A stretch of 5,798 bases of DNA from Planctomycetaceae bacterium (GTDB lineage: Bacteria; Planctomycetota; Planctomycetia; Pirellulales; Thermoguttaceae): NCBI GenBank assembly GCA_031283825.1, contig JAITAZ010000411.1, forward strand, positions 1 to 5,798, given 5' to 3'. The notes beneath the pieces are model-generated. The model was not told the origin of the DNA, did no database searches, and worked only from the letters and a program-made list of their open reading frames with translations. Below, in pieces: positions 1 through 5,638 of this stretch (position 1 is the stretch's first letter; every line of letters begins with the position of its first letter). Position numbers and translations under genes: made by a program.

Positions 1-41
1 AGAGAGATTTTTTTCAGTATTATCTCCTGAGTCATCAACCC

Positions 42-112
42 CAGATTTCAAACAAAAACGTCCCCAGTGTCCCCAACGTCCCCTTTGTCCCCAACGTCCC
101 CCCAAAAAATAA
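42..112. repeat. 9-bp GTCCCC tandem repeat with dispersed flanks
   Basis: Five GTCCCC cores start at 60, 69, 78, 87 and 96, an exact 9-base period. The trailing three bases vary (AGT, AAC, TTT, AAC, CCA), and units two and four are identical. The array is introduced by CAGATTTCAAACAAAAAC (42-59) and followed by CCCAAAAAATAAAA. Both flanks recur in diverged form at 1764-1810, where the array has collapsed. It lies in the non-coding stretch before the first gene, whose start is at 225. The array itself is seen directly; no function can be assigned. The rest of 1-224 shows no gene and no convincing promoter. Confidence 0.8.
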
Positions 113-224
113 AACTCGCAACAAGTGCGTAACATGAATTAAAGACTCAAAAAATAACCATTTGTTCCTGTTCCTTCAGATTGAATATTGTCTATCCTTT
201 AAAATTTAAAAAACATAAAATCCG

Positions 225-1694
225 ATGAAAAATTTTTTTCAAATAATATTTTTTCCATTTGAGTTACTTGGCGATATATTTGTTCAAGTATGGAAGTTAA
301 TTCGTATTTTTTGGAGTAGGTTTTTTTATTCCGTTTGGAGTATTATTATTCCATTAGCGATAATGTTGTCATTGACGATGGCATTTTTTATTGCTCAGAA
401 TCAGCGTGAACTCGCGGCGGATTATTCTAAACAACTGATGTCTTGCGAAGACGACGAAATCAATAGACTCGTTTTAATTCTACAAAATCTAGACGTCGCC
501 GGTTTAATCGAATTGGTTAAATGCCTACAATCCGACCGTGAAAAAGTCTTTTTCGCCAGCTACGACGCAATTATCAACGAAATCCAAAAACTACCAAACT
601 CAAACGACGAAAAAAAAAGAGATAAAATATACTTGACTCTCACCGACACAATCTTACAACAAACTCCAAACTTCAAACCAATCGCAAAAAACGCTTCACA
701 TCAATTTGTCCGACAAATAATGACAGACTTGATAAACCTTAAATCAAACGGACGCTCAAGAGACCTACAACTCGCAACTCTAAATTGCGAAAAAATTCAA
801 GCCATAATCGAACCAACTCTACAACAAGGTAAAAATCAAAACGGAGAACTACAAAAACCAAGCTCAAAATCAATTGCCAAACGAAACGTCAATAGCTTCA
901 AAGAAGAATTACTCGCCGCAGACGGAACCCCTTTCAAACAAATTATCCAAAACGATAAAACCTCGCCAACAATCACCTTAGACGACAACGAATTACTCGC
1001 CGATTATAATCCGCCAAAAAAATTATCAGAACCAAACAGACAAAATTATCCAGCCGACACAAATAACTCCTTCCCAATTCTGCCGAAACTCGACTACCCT
1101 AACAATAAAATTACAAGTCAATATAATCCGCCAAATGAAAAAATTACAACCCAAAATCCTACAAAACAATTATCAACTCCGCCCAATTACGACGAAAATT
1201 ATTATTCGCCTTTTCAGAATTATCAATCGGAATCGTCTGGGACGTTGACCGGAATAACGTCTGCCGACGCGAATTATTTCTTGCCCGACGAATTACGCAA
1301 AATAAATCTTAACCGGATTCCGTCTTTATCAACCCCGCAACTTATGAGACTTCTACAACACCCCGAAAGCAATTACGTATTAGAAGCAAGACAAACCCTA
1401 ATCGCAAGAGACGGATTCGGAGAAAAACATCTGAACTTGGCGTATAAACTCTATCATCACAGTCCGGCAGTGCGGAAAGAGATTATTTCTCATTTGTCTG
1501 AAACGCACGGAGTCCTAGTAAATACATGGTTGGCAGAACTTCTAAACGACCCAAACGACGAAATCCGATACAACGCCGCCGCAAGATTGTCAACCTCAAA
1601 AGACCCAAACACAAGAAAATTACTAATAGAAAAATGCCAACACGACGCAGACCTAAGAATAGTAAATCTAATAAATCAACTAAAACAAAGATAA
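225..1694 (+). CDS. Membrane-anchored protein with C-terminal HEAT-like repeats, function unknown
   Basis: I do not recognise a named family for this 489-residue protein. Residues 1-35 are aromatic and basic. Residues about 36-57 form one strong hydrophobic helix (WSIIIPLAIMLSL and onward), which looks like a signal-anchor rather than a cleaved signal peptide. Residues 60-200 look largely helical. Residues about 201-345 are a low-complexity, probably disordered linker rich in Asn, Pro, Gln, Lys and Tyr, with a short repeated YNPP motif at 261 and 300. Residues about 368-489 contain paired amphipathic helices of HEAT type. The clearest elements are HHSPAVRKEIISHL (411-424), NDPNDEIRYNAAARL (441-455) and HDADLRIVNLINQL (473-486). 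HEAT domains usually bind other proteins, so a membrane-tethered scaffold is plausible, but that is inference. ATG 225 is the first start and begins the hydrophobic N-terminus; no clear Shine-Dalgarno precedes it. It is flanked on both sides by copies of one dispersed repeat, and its synonymous codon choice is patchy. That it is a real gene is likely from length and domain structure. Confidence 0.85.
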   Translation: MKNFFQIIFFPFELLGDIFVQVWKLIRIFWSRFFYSVWSIIIPLAIMLSLTMAFFIAQNQRELAADYSKQLMSCEDDEINRLVLILQNLDVAGLIELVKCLQSDREKVFFASYDAIINEIQKLPNSNDEKKRDKIYLTLTDTILQQTPNFKPIAKNASHQFVRQIMTDLINLKSNGRSRDLQLATLNCEKIQAIIEPTLQQGKNQNGELQKPSSKSIAKRNVNSFKEELLAADGTPFKQIIQNDKTSPTITLDDNELLADYNPPKKLSEPNRQNYPADTNNSFPILPKLDYPNNKITSQYNPPNEKITTQNPTKQLSTPPNYDENYYSPFQNYQSESSGTLTGITSADANYFLPDELRKINLNRIPSLSTPQLMRLLQHPESNYVLEARQTLIARDGFGEKHLNLAYKLYHHSPAVRKEIISHLSETHGVLVNTWLAELLNDPNDEIRYNAAARLSTSKDPNTRKLLIEKCQHDADLRIVNLINQLKQR

Positions 1695-1763
1695 TCATAA
1701 AGAATCACACAAAAATATAATATATAGTCAGAATATTTGTTTTATCATTCAAGTCGTTTCAAT

Positions 1764-1810
1764 CAGATTTTCAAACAAGAACGTCCCATAAGTTCACCCA
1801 AAAAAATAAT
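1764..1810. repeat. Diverged second copy of the 42-112 repeat
   Basis: CAGATTTTCAAACAAGAACG at 1764-1783 matches 42-60 apart from one inserted T and one A-to-G change. It continues as TCCC, then about 12 unrelated bases, then CACCCAAAAAAATAAT, which matches the sequence closing the upstream array. The 9-bp GTCCCC units are reduced to one partial copy here. The two copies are in direct orientation and bracket the HEAT-repeat gene, with copy one ending about 112 bases before its start and copy two beginning about 70 bases after its stop. Confidence 0.65.
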
Positions 1811-1827
1811 ATTGTTTTAAAAAATAT

Positions 1828-1931
1828 CGTAATCATTCACGGTTTTAAACTCGGATAATAGGGGGATTTTTTAAACGCGGATAATATCTGATTTTTTTGG
1901 TGAATACGGATAATCGCGGAAAATGCAAATG
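1828..1931. repeat. Left arm of long imperfect inverted repeat
   Basis: This arm pairs with the reverse complement of 2200-2280. Blocks in order are: the outer end CGTAATCATTCACGG (1828-1842, 13 of 15 matching); the core TTTTAAACGCGGATAATA (1869-1886, 18 of 18 matching); and the inner block starting GATAATCGCGGA (1909-1931, 21 of 23 matching). The arm is longer than its partner because it contains an extra TTTTAAACTCGG after CACGG, which makes a second, 17-of-18 copy of the core at 1843-1860, 26 bases upstream. CGGATAAT occurs three times in this arm (1852, 1878, 1907). The arms could be termini of a small non-autonomous mobile element or a degraded insertion sequence; no target-site duplication is evident. 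Confidence 0.75.
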
Positions 1932-2199
1932 GCGATTTTAATATTTATAAAATTGTATTATTTATTAGGTTTATTTAGTTTGGTTTATTTATTTTAATAT
2001 ACTTTTCACATTTTAAAATTCGGTTTTTATAAATATACAAATTGCGTTTTGTGATTAAATTTTCAGCATATTTCATAATCGTATCAAAAAACAAAAAACG
2101 AAAATTCAAGTGTGAGGTGTATAACTTAATTAATCTTATAATTTCTCATTCCCTCCATTCTTTATCCCTTTAATCTTGACTTCTCTACCACAAAAGCAT

Positions 2200-2280
2200 C
2201 ATTTCCATTCTCCGCGATTATCTGTCAAATCCGTTATTATCCGCGTTTAAAATTCCCCTAATTATCCGTGAACGGTTACG
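2200..2280. repeat. Right arm of long imperfect inverted repeat
   Basis: This is the inverted partner of 1828-1931. CCGTGAACGGTTACG (2266-2280) is the outer end, TATTATCCGCGTTTAAAA (2235-2252) is the perfect 18-base core, and 2200-2222 is the inner block. ATTATCCG occurs twice (2236 and 2261). The 268 bases between the arms are AT-rich and contain no transposase or other coding signal, so any mobility would depend on an enzyme encoded elsewhere. The outer end also resembles TAACCGTTCATGG at 5639-5651, suggesting a family of related repeats in this genome. Confidence 0.75.
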
Positions 2281-2346
2281 TTGAATTGTTATCATTCCGT
2301 AATTGAAAAACAATTTTCTGCAACAAGCAAAAAATTTTTCGCGGAA

Positions 2347-2381
2347 TAAACTACGATTTAAAGTAATCGCAAAGTAGTTTA
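2347..2381. other. Stem-loop, 8+4 bp with a bulge
   Basis: TAAACTAC (2347-2354) pairs with GTAGTTTA (2374-2381). Directly inside, GATT (2355-2358) pairs with AATC (2365-2368), leaving a six-base loop and a GCAAA bulge on the 3' side. It is the first of three hairpins in 150 bases. No T-tract follows, so it is not an obvious terminator. Confidence 0.45.
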
Positions 2382-2410
2382 GCATAATCAAAGAATAATG
2401 TACAGCAACC

Positions 2411-2439
2411 AATTTTACGACACAGCGTCGTCTAAAATT
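2411..2439. other. Stem-loop, 6+5 bp with a two-base bulge
   Basis: AATTTT (2411-2416) pairs with AAAATT (2434-2439). ACGAC (2417-2421) pairs with GTCGT (2427-2431), leaving a five-base loop ACAGC and a CT bulge. It lies between two other hairpins. The pairing is visible in the sequence; whether it is transcribed is unknown. Confidence 0.45.
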
Positions 2440-2476
2440 TTGTAACGATAAATTACTTTTATAACAGACGATTATC

Positions 2477-2497
2477 GATCAGGTCGCCTACCTGATC
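2477..2497. other. Perfect 8-bp stem-loop
   Basis: GATCAGGT (2477-2484) and ACCTGATC (2490-2497) form a perfect stem around the five-base loop CGCCT. An alternative pairing of CGATAA (2446-2451) with TTATCG (2472-2477) would share one base with it. Neither strand has a T-run after the stem, so a Rho-independent terminator is unlikely. It could equally be a protein-binding dyad. Confidence 0.5.
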
Positions 2498-2779
2498 AAT
2501 AAACGCCTAATGACGGACAACTACTGCTTAACATGAGTGAATAATTACAAATCACCGAGAAATCATTGAAAAAAAATTTTGGAAATATCATCTGCTTATA
2601 AAATATTTGAGACGTTTTATTTTTATACTCGCGTGGATTGTTTGTTTTTTTTAGCGGGGTTGTATTTGTTTTTTGTGTTACTAAAATATTCGGCGGTTGT
2701 TTGAATGCGGTTGATAATTCAATTTACAGAGTTGTTTCTTGACCGCGTTTAAATTATCTAAAAGATGGTAAATGTTCGC

Positions 2780-2831
2780 GTTGGCAATCAGCGTTGTCAA
2801 TCAGAGTTGGCAATTAGCGTTGTCAATTAAA
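2780..2831. repeat. Four-unit 13-bp tandem repeat upstream of adh
   Basis: The units are GTTGGCAATCAGC (2780), GTTGTCAATCAGA (2793), GTTGGCAATTAGC (2806) and GTTGTCAATTAAA (2819). They alternate TTGGCAA and TTGTCAA, so the array also reads as two 26-base super-units. Each core TTGNCAA is a perfect dyad centred on the variable base. The array ends 105 bases before the dehydrogenase start codon. Its position and dyad cores would suit an operator array, and every unit also contains a -35-like TTGNCA. The regulatory role is inference. Confidence 0.8.
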
Positions 2832-2850
2832 GTCGCGGGCAGTTTAGAAT
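2820..2850 (+). promoter_or_regulatory. Weak promoter candidate for adh
   Basis: TTGTCA (2820-2825) lies in the last 13-bp unit. TAGAAT (2845-2850) could be the -10 box, with a 19-base spacer that is longer than ideal. Each box matches the sigma-70 consensus at five of six positions. It would give a leader of roughly 80 bases that includes the TTTACGC repeats. This is a tentative assignment, as other AT-rich hexamers are nearby. Confidence 0.25.
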
Positions 2851-2859
2851 TAACTTAAA

Positions 2860-2894
2860 TTTACGCTAACTTTACGCTTTATCAATTGCGTAAA
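2860..2894. promoter_or_regulatory. TTTACGC direct and inverted repeats before adh
   Basis: TTTACGC occurs at 2860-2866 and 2871-2877, 11 bases apart, about one helical turn. Its inverse GCGTAAA is at 2888-2894. The second and third copies could form a 7-bp stem around ten bases, or all three could be sites for a regulator. They lie 43-77 bases upstream of the dehydrogenase start. The repeats are seen; the function is inferred. Confidence 0.4.
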
Positions 2895-2923
2895 AAATTT
2901 CACCTTTAACAAAATTAATTAAA

Positions 2924-2931
2924 AGAAAGGA
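2924..2931 (+). promoter_or_regulatory. Shine-Dalgarno site of adh
   Basis: AGAAAGGA lies five bases before ATG 2937 and supports that start. An earlier ATG at 2932 is out of frame and stops after two codons. This is the only one of the three genes here with a clear ribosome-binding site. Confidence 0.7.
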
Positions 2932-2936
2932 ATGTT

Positions 2937-3992
2937 ATGAGAGGATTTGCAATGCTTAAAATAGGCGAAACTGGTTGGATCGAAAAACCTAAACCTGTCG
3001 CCGGTCCATACGACGCGATAGTTGCGCCGCTTGCAATAGCACCTTGCACGTCAGATATTCACACCGTTTACAGCGGAGCAATCGGCGAAAGACATAATCT
3101 AATACTTGGTCATGAAGCTGTTGGTCAAGTTGTCGAAGTCGGTAAAGAAGTTTCGTATATTAAAGCCGGAGACCGCGTTGTCGTTCCGGCAATAACGCCA
3201 AATTGGAGAACATTGCAAATTCAACACGGCGTGCCTCATCAACATTCGGAGAGCTTACTTTCCGGTTGGAAATTTTCAAATGATAAAGACGGCGTTTTCG
3301 CTGAATTTTTTCATGTCAACGACGCCGACATGAATCTTGCAAAATTGCCGAATGAAATCAGTCTCGAAGCGGCGTCAATGATGCCCGACATGATGACGAC
3401 AGGTTTTCACGGAGCGGAACTCGCTAATATTCAAATCGGTTCAAATGTCGCCGTAATCGGAATCGGACCTGTCGGACTAATGGGAGTCGCCGGCGCTGTT
3501 CTCAGAGGCGCGGCTAGAATTTTCGCCGTCGGAAGTCGCCCGAAATGCGTAGAACTCGCTAAATTCTACGGCGCAACAGACATCGTAAATTACAAAAACG
3601 GAGACATCGTCCAACAGATTCTCGATCTCAATCATGGTCAAGTTGATCACGTGATTGTTGCCGGAGGAAATGAAAGCGTGTTAGGGCAAGCTGTCGAGAT
3701 GCTAAAACCCGGCGGAACTATCGGGAATATAAATTATTTCGGCGAAGGAAAAACGCTAGACATCCCGCGACTCGCATGGGGATGCGGAATGGCACACAAA
3801 ACAATTTACGGAGGTTTATGTCCGGGAGGTCGCGCAAGAATGGAAAGAATGATAGCAATCGTTCTAGCCGGACGAGTCGATCCAAGTAAATTAATTACGC
3901 ATCCGTTCAAAGGTCTTGAAGGCGTCGAGAAAGGATTAAACCTGATGAAAGATAAACCCGCAGAAGTCGTAAAACCATTAGCACTAATTTAA
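2937..3992 (+). CDS. adh: NADP-dependent zinc secondary alcohol dehydrogenase
   Basis: This 351-residue cytoplasmic enzyme interconverts secondary (and some primary) alcohols with ketones or aldehydes. It has the family's usual full length and closely resembles the tetrameric isopropanol dehydrogenases of Clostridium beijerinckii and Thermoanaerobacter, as recalled, from the opening residues RGFAML and CTSDIHTV to WGCGMAHKTI and GGLCPGGR near the end. Catalytic zinc ligands are Cys37, His59 (in GHEAVG, with Glu60) and Asp151 (in PDMMTTGFHGAEL). The four-cysteine structural-zinc loop of horse-liver-type enzymes is absent, as is normal for this subfamily. The Rossmann fold has GIGPVG at 175-180. 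Gly199-Ser200-Arg201 and Tyr219 correspond to the residues that bind the NADP 2'-phosphate, so NADP(H) is expected. The start is fixed by the Shine-Dalgarno site and the family N-terminus. It appears monocistronic, preceded by a tandem-repeat array and followed by hairpins. The physiological substrate and direction cannot be read from the sequence; a fermentative ketone/aldehyde reduction role is plausible. Confidence 0.95.
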   Translation: MRGFAMLKIGETGWIEKPKPVAGPYDAIVAPLAIAPCTSDIHTVYSGAIGERHNLILGHEAVGQVVEVGKEVSYIKAGDRVVVPAITPNWRTLQIQHGVPHQHSESLLSGWKFSNDKDGVFAEFFHVNDADMNLAKLPNEISLEAASMMPDMMTTGFHGAELANIQIGSNVAVIGIGPVGLMGVAGAVLRGAARIFAVGSRPKCVELAKFYGATDIVNYKNGDIVQQILDLNHGQVDHVIVAGGNESVLGQAVEMLKPGGTIGNINYFGEGKTLDIPRLAWGCGMAHKTIYGGLCPGGRARMERMIAIVLAGRVDPSKLITHPFKGLEGVEKGLNLMKDKPAEVVKPLALI

Positions 3993-4042
3993 AATTGACA
4001 ATAATAATTTGCAAACGAAATGTTGGTAATATTTCAGTTGAA

Positions 4043-4074
4043 TTTTTGTAACAAAAATGTAAACCCCATCGGGG
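4043..4074. terminator. Two hairpins after adh, possible terminator region
   Basis: TTTTTGT (4043-4049) and ACAAAAA (4051-4057) are inverted around one base. CCCC-ATC-GGGG follows at 4064-4074. The first is AT-only apart from one G-C pair, and the second has only a four-base stem with no T-run immediately after it. Neither is a textbook Rho-independent terminator, but together they separate adh from the next gene. The CCCCATCGGGG palindrome may be a genome-wide repeat instead. Confidence 0.3.
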
Positions 4075-4141
4075 CAATAAAAAACTTTTTCACATAAACG
4101 ATTACAAATATTCAGCTGATATATTGCCAATTACTTTAAGA

Positions 4142-4147
4142 TATAAT
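4142..4147 (+). promoter_or_regulatory. Consensus -10 box before prepilin peptidase gene
   Basis: A perfect TATAAT lies 25 bases before ATG 4173, giving a short leader of about 20 bases. No good -35 box is at the usual distance: TTGCCA at 4124-4129 is only 12 bases away. The 8-base palindrome TCAGCTGA (4112-4119) sits where an activator could bind. Support comes only from the hexamer and its position. Confidence 0.35.
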
Positions 4148-4172
4148 TTTCATAACTGTACGCATTAAATTT

Positions 4173-5612
4173 ATGTTTACATTCTTTGCTGTAGATTCTA
4201 ATTTTACGTTATCGTTGATATTGCAATATTCGATTATTGTTTATCTGATTCTTTTTTTAATTGGCGCGATAATAGGCGCGGTTATTAATTGGTATGTTGA
4301 CAGATATAGTTGGGTCAAGCGATTTAGATCGGCTTGGAGAAGGACTGATAAACTTCAAAGAGTCTGGTTTGATTTTATTCCGATTTTGGGTTGGTTGAAT
4401 TTGCGTCGATTTGGCAAGAATCTGAATAAATTACCGGAATCTGCGCGGGTTGTTGGAATTGAGAGCAATTTGTTTTGGGTTCGACCATTTTTTGTTGAGT
4501 TGTTTACCGCGTTTGGTTTGGTTTTGCTTTACTATTGGGAAGTTGAACTAAATGGATTGTTGACCGAATCCAATTTTACGGAATCGATTGAAACGAAGTT
4601 TTTGCGTTTTACGGTTCATGTTTTTTTATTTGCGTTGTTGTTTGCGGCGTCATTGACTGATCTTGATGATTTTATTATTCCTGAAAATCTAACAATTTTC
4701 GGTACGATTTCGGGTTTAATTATTGTAACGATATTTCCGCAAGCGTTTCTTCCGGCGACAGAGTTATATTTCGACCAGATAAACAAAGGTCAATTTATTA
4801 TTGATGCTGAAAAATTAACGCCTTATCCTGTTCCGTTGCATTTTTGTAGTCCAGACAAAGTTGACGTTTTGCGGAATTACGGAATTAAAACGCCGCAAGA
4901 GCGAGTCGCAAAGTCGTTGGAGACAAATTTTCGTAACGAAAATTCGCGGACTGGTTTTGTGTTGCAATTTTGGGTGATTACGTTGATATGGTTATTTTGG
5001 TGTTTTGCGATGATGGATCGGGTTTGGTATTTTCGGTTATCGTTTCGTCGGGCGTTTTTATTATTTTTGCGATATTTGTATCGTTCTCCGGCGACAAAAT
5101 TTTGGTTAGTGTTATCGATTTTTGCGCCGATATTATTTGTGATTTTATTATTTTTTACAGATTTTTTTGGTTCGTTGAATTGTCATTATTTGACGAGCGG
5201 ATTAATTGGACTAGCGGCTGGGATATGGTTGATATGGTCGGTTCGATTAATTGCGGGACTAGCGTTAGGCGTTGAGGCGATGGGATTTGGCGATGTGATG
5301 CTTTTAGGAATGGTAGGAGTTTTTGTCGGCTGGCAATCGTGTGTAGTGATATTTTTTCTAGCGCCGTTTGCGGGGATAGTTCCGAGTTTGATTGGGATGT
5401 TATTAGGACGCGGTAGAATGATTCCATACGGACCTTTTTTGAGTTTAGCGACGTTACTACTAATAATTTTTTGGAGTCCGATTTGGAGATCGATTGAGCC
5501 GATTCTATTTCAATCGAGTATTCAGGTCGCAATTGCCGTGCAGATTTTGATTGTCTTATTAGGCGTAATTTTAGTATGCTGGAGAAAAATAAAAGAGAAA
5601 TTTTTGAAGTGA
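4173..5612 (+). CDS. A24-family prepilin peptidase, long form without zinc cysteines
   Basis: This polytopic inner-membrane aspartic protease should cleave, and in bifunctional relatives N-methylate, type IV pilin or pseudopilin precursors. The catalytic aspartates are visible: Asp163 in LTDLDDFIIPEN and Asp374 in MGFGDVMLLG, the GxGD motif. The N-terminal region keeps family marks (FDFIPILGWLNLRR at 66-79, VRPFFVELFTAFGL at 103-116), but the usual two CxxC zinc-binding pairs are missing. IPYGPFLSLA (417-426) matches the end of the core. About ten or eleven hydrophobic helices are evident, at roughly 18-40, 103-122, 145-163, 172-190, 264-282, 309-330, 340-363, 372-412, 420-436 and 446-469. 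At 479 residues it is much longer than typical enzymes of about 280. The excess lies between the aspartates, which are 211 residues apart versus about 64 in well-studied members. The insert is a soluble loop (about 195-260) plus helices. I recall similar long, cysteine-less forms in Planctomycetota. No Shine-Dalgarno is seen; ATG 4173 is the first start. No pilin or secretion genes are adjacent. Confidence 0.9.
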   Translation: MFTFFAVDSNFTLSLILQYSIIVYLILFLIGAIIGAVINWYVDRYSWVKRFRSAWRRTDKLQRVWFDFIPILGWLNLRRFGKNLNKLPESARVVGIESNLFWVRPFFVELFTAFGLVLLYYWEVELNGLLTESNFTESIETKFLRFTVHVFLFALLFAASLTDLDDFIIPENLTIFGTISGLIIVTIFPQAFLPATELYFDQINKGQFIIDAEKLTPYPVPLHFCSPDKVDVLRNYGIKTPQERVAKSLETNFRNENSRTGFVLQFWVITLIWLFWCFAMMDRVWYFRLSFRRAFLLFLRYLYRSPATKFWLVLSIFAPILFVILLFFTDFFGSLNCHYLTSGLIGLAAGIWLIWSVRLIAGLALGVEAMGFGDVMLLGMVGVFVGWQSCVVIFFLAPFAGIVPSLIGMLLGRGRMIPYGPFLSLATLLLIIFWSPIWRSIEPILFQSSIQVAIAVQILIVLLGVILVCWRKIKEKFLK

Positions 5613-5638
5613 AGTAATTATTTCGCGTAAAATTCGTG

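Larger units (their letters stand above)
1695..2936. other. 1.24-kb gene-free, repeat-rich intergenic region
   Basis: No reading frame here has plausible protein character. The contents in order are: a diverged dispersed repeat (1764-1810); a long imperfect inverted-repeat structure (1828-2280) with a very AT-rich, non-coding centre (1932-2199); three consecutive stem-loops (2347-2497); a T-rich stretch with nothing I can name (2540-2740); an isolated CCGCGTTTAAA (2743-2753) matching the inverted-repeat core; and a 13-bp tandem array (2780-2831) followed by TTTACGC repeats before the dehydrogenase start. No tRNA or rRNA signature was seen. The region reads as accumulated small repeats, not a single decayed gene. 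Confidence 0.75.

Noticed and set aside
1483..1720. Overlapping frames on both strands at the end of the HEAT gene
   Set aside because: Both overlap the HEAT-repeat coding sequence; their Leu/Arg- and Lys/Arg-rich translations are typical of alternative frames of A/C-rich coding DNA.
2218..2412. 64-codon reading frame on the - strand
   Set aside because: It runs through the right inverted-repeat arm and a stem-loop, has no recognisable domain, and looks like chance coding in repeat DNA.
2477..2497. Rho-independent terminator
   Set aside because: The stem is good, but no T-run follows on either strand and no gene ends nearby.
2281..2560. tRNA gene or known riboswitch
   Set aside because: No T-loop consensus, acceptor pairing or recognised riboswitch core was found; only short isolated hairpins.
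2765..2830. 21-residue frame across the 13-bp tandem array, considered as a leader peptide
   Set aside because: It has no convincing ribosome-binding site, attenuator structure or codon run tied to adh; the frame is a by-product of the repeat.
2780..2831. CRISPR array
   Set aside because: Units are 13 bases and directly adjacent with no spacers, so this is a simple tandem repeat.
4970..5275. 101-codon + strand frame inside the prepilin peptidase gene
   Set aside because: It is out of frame with conserved A24 motifs that extend across the same bases, so it is a shadow frame.
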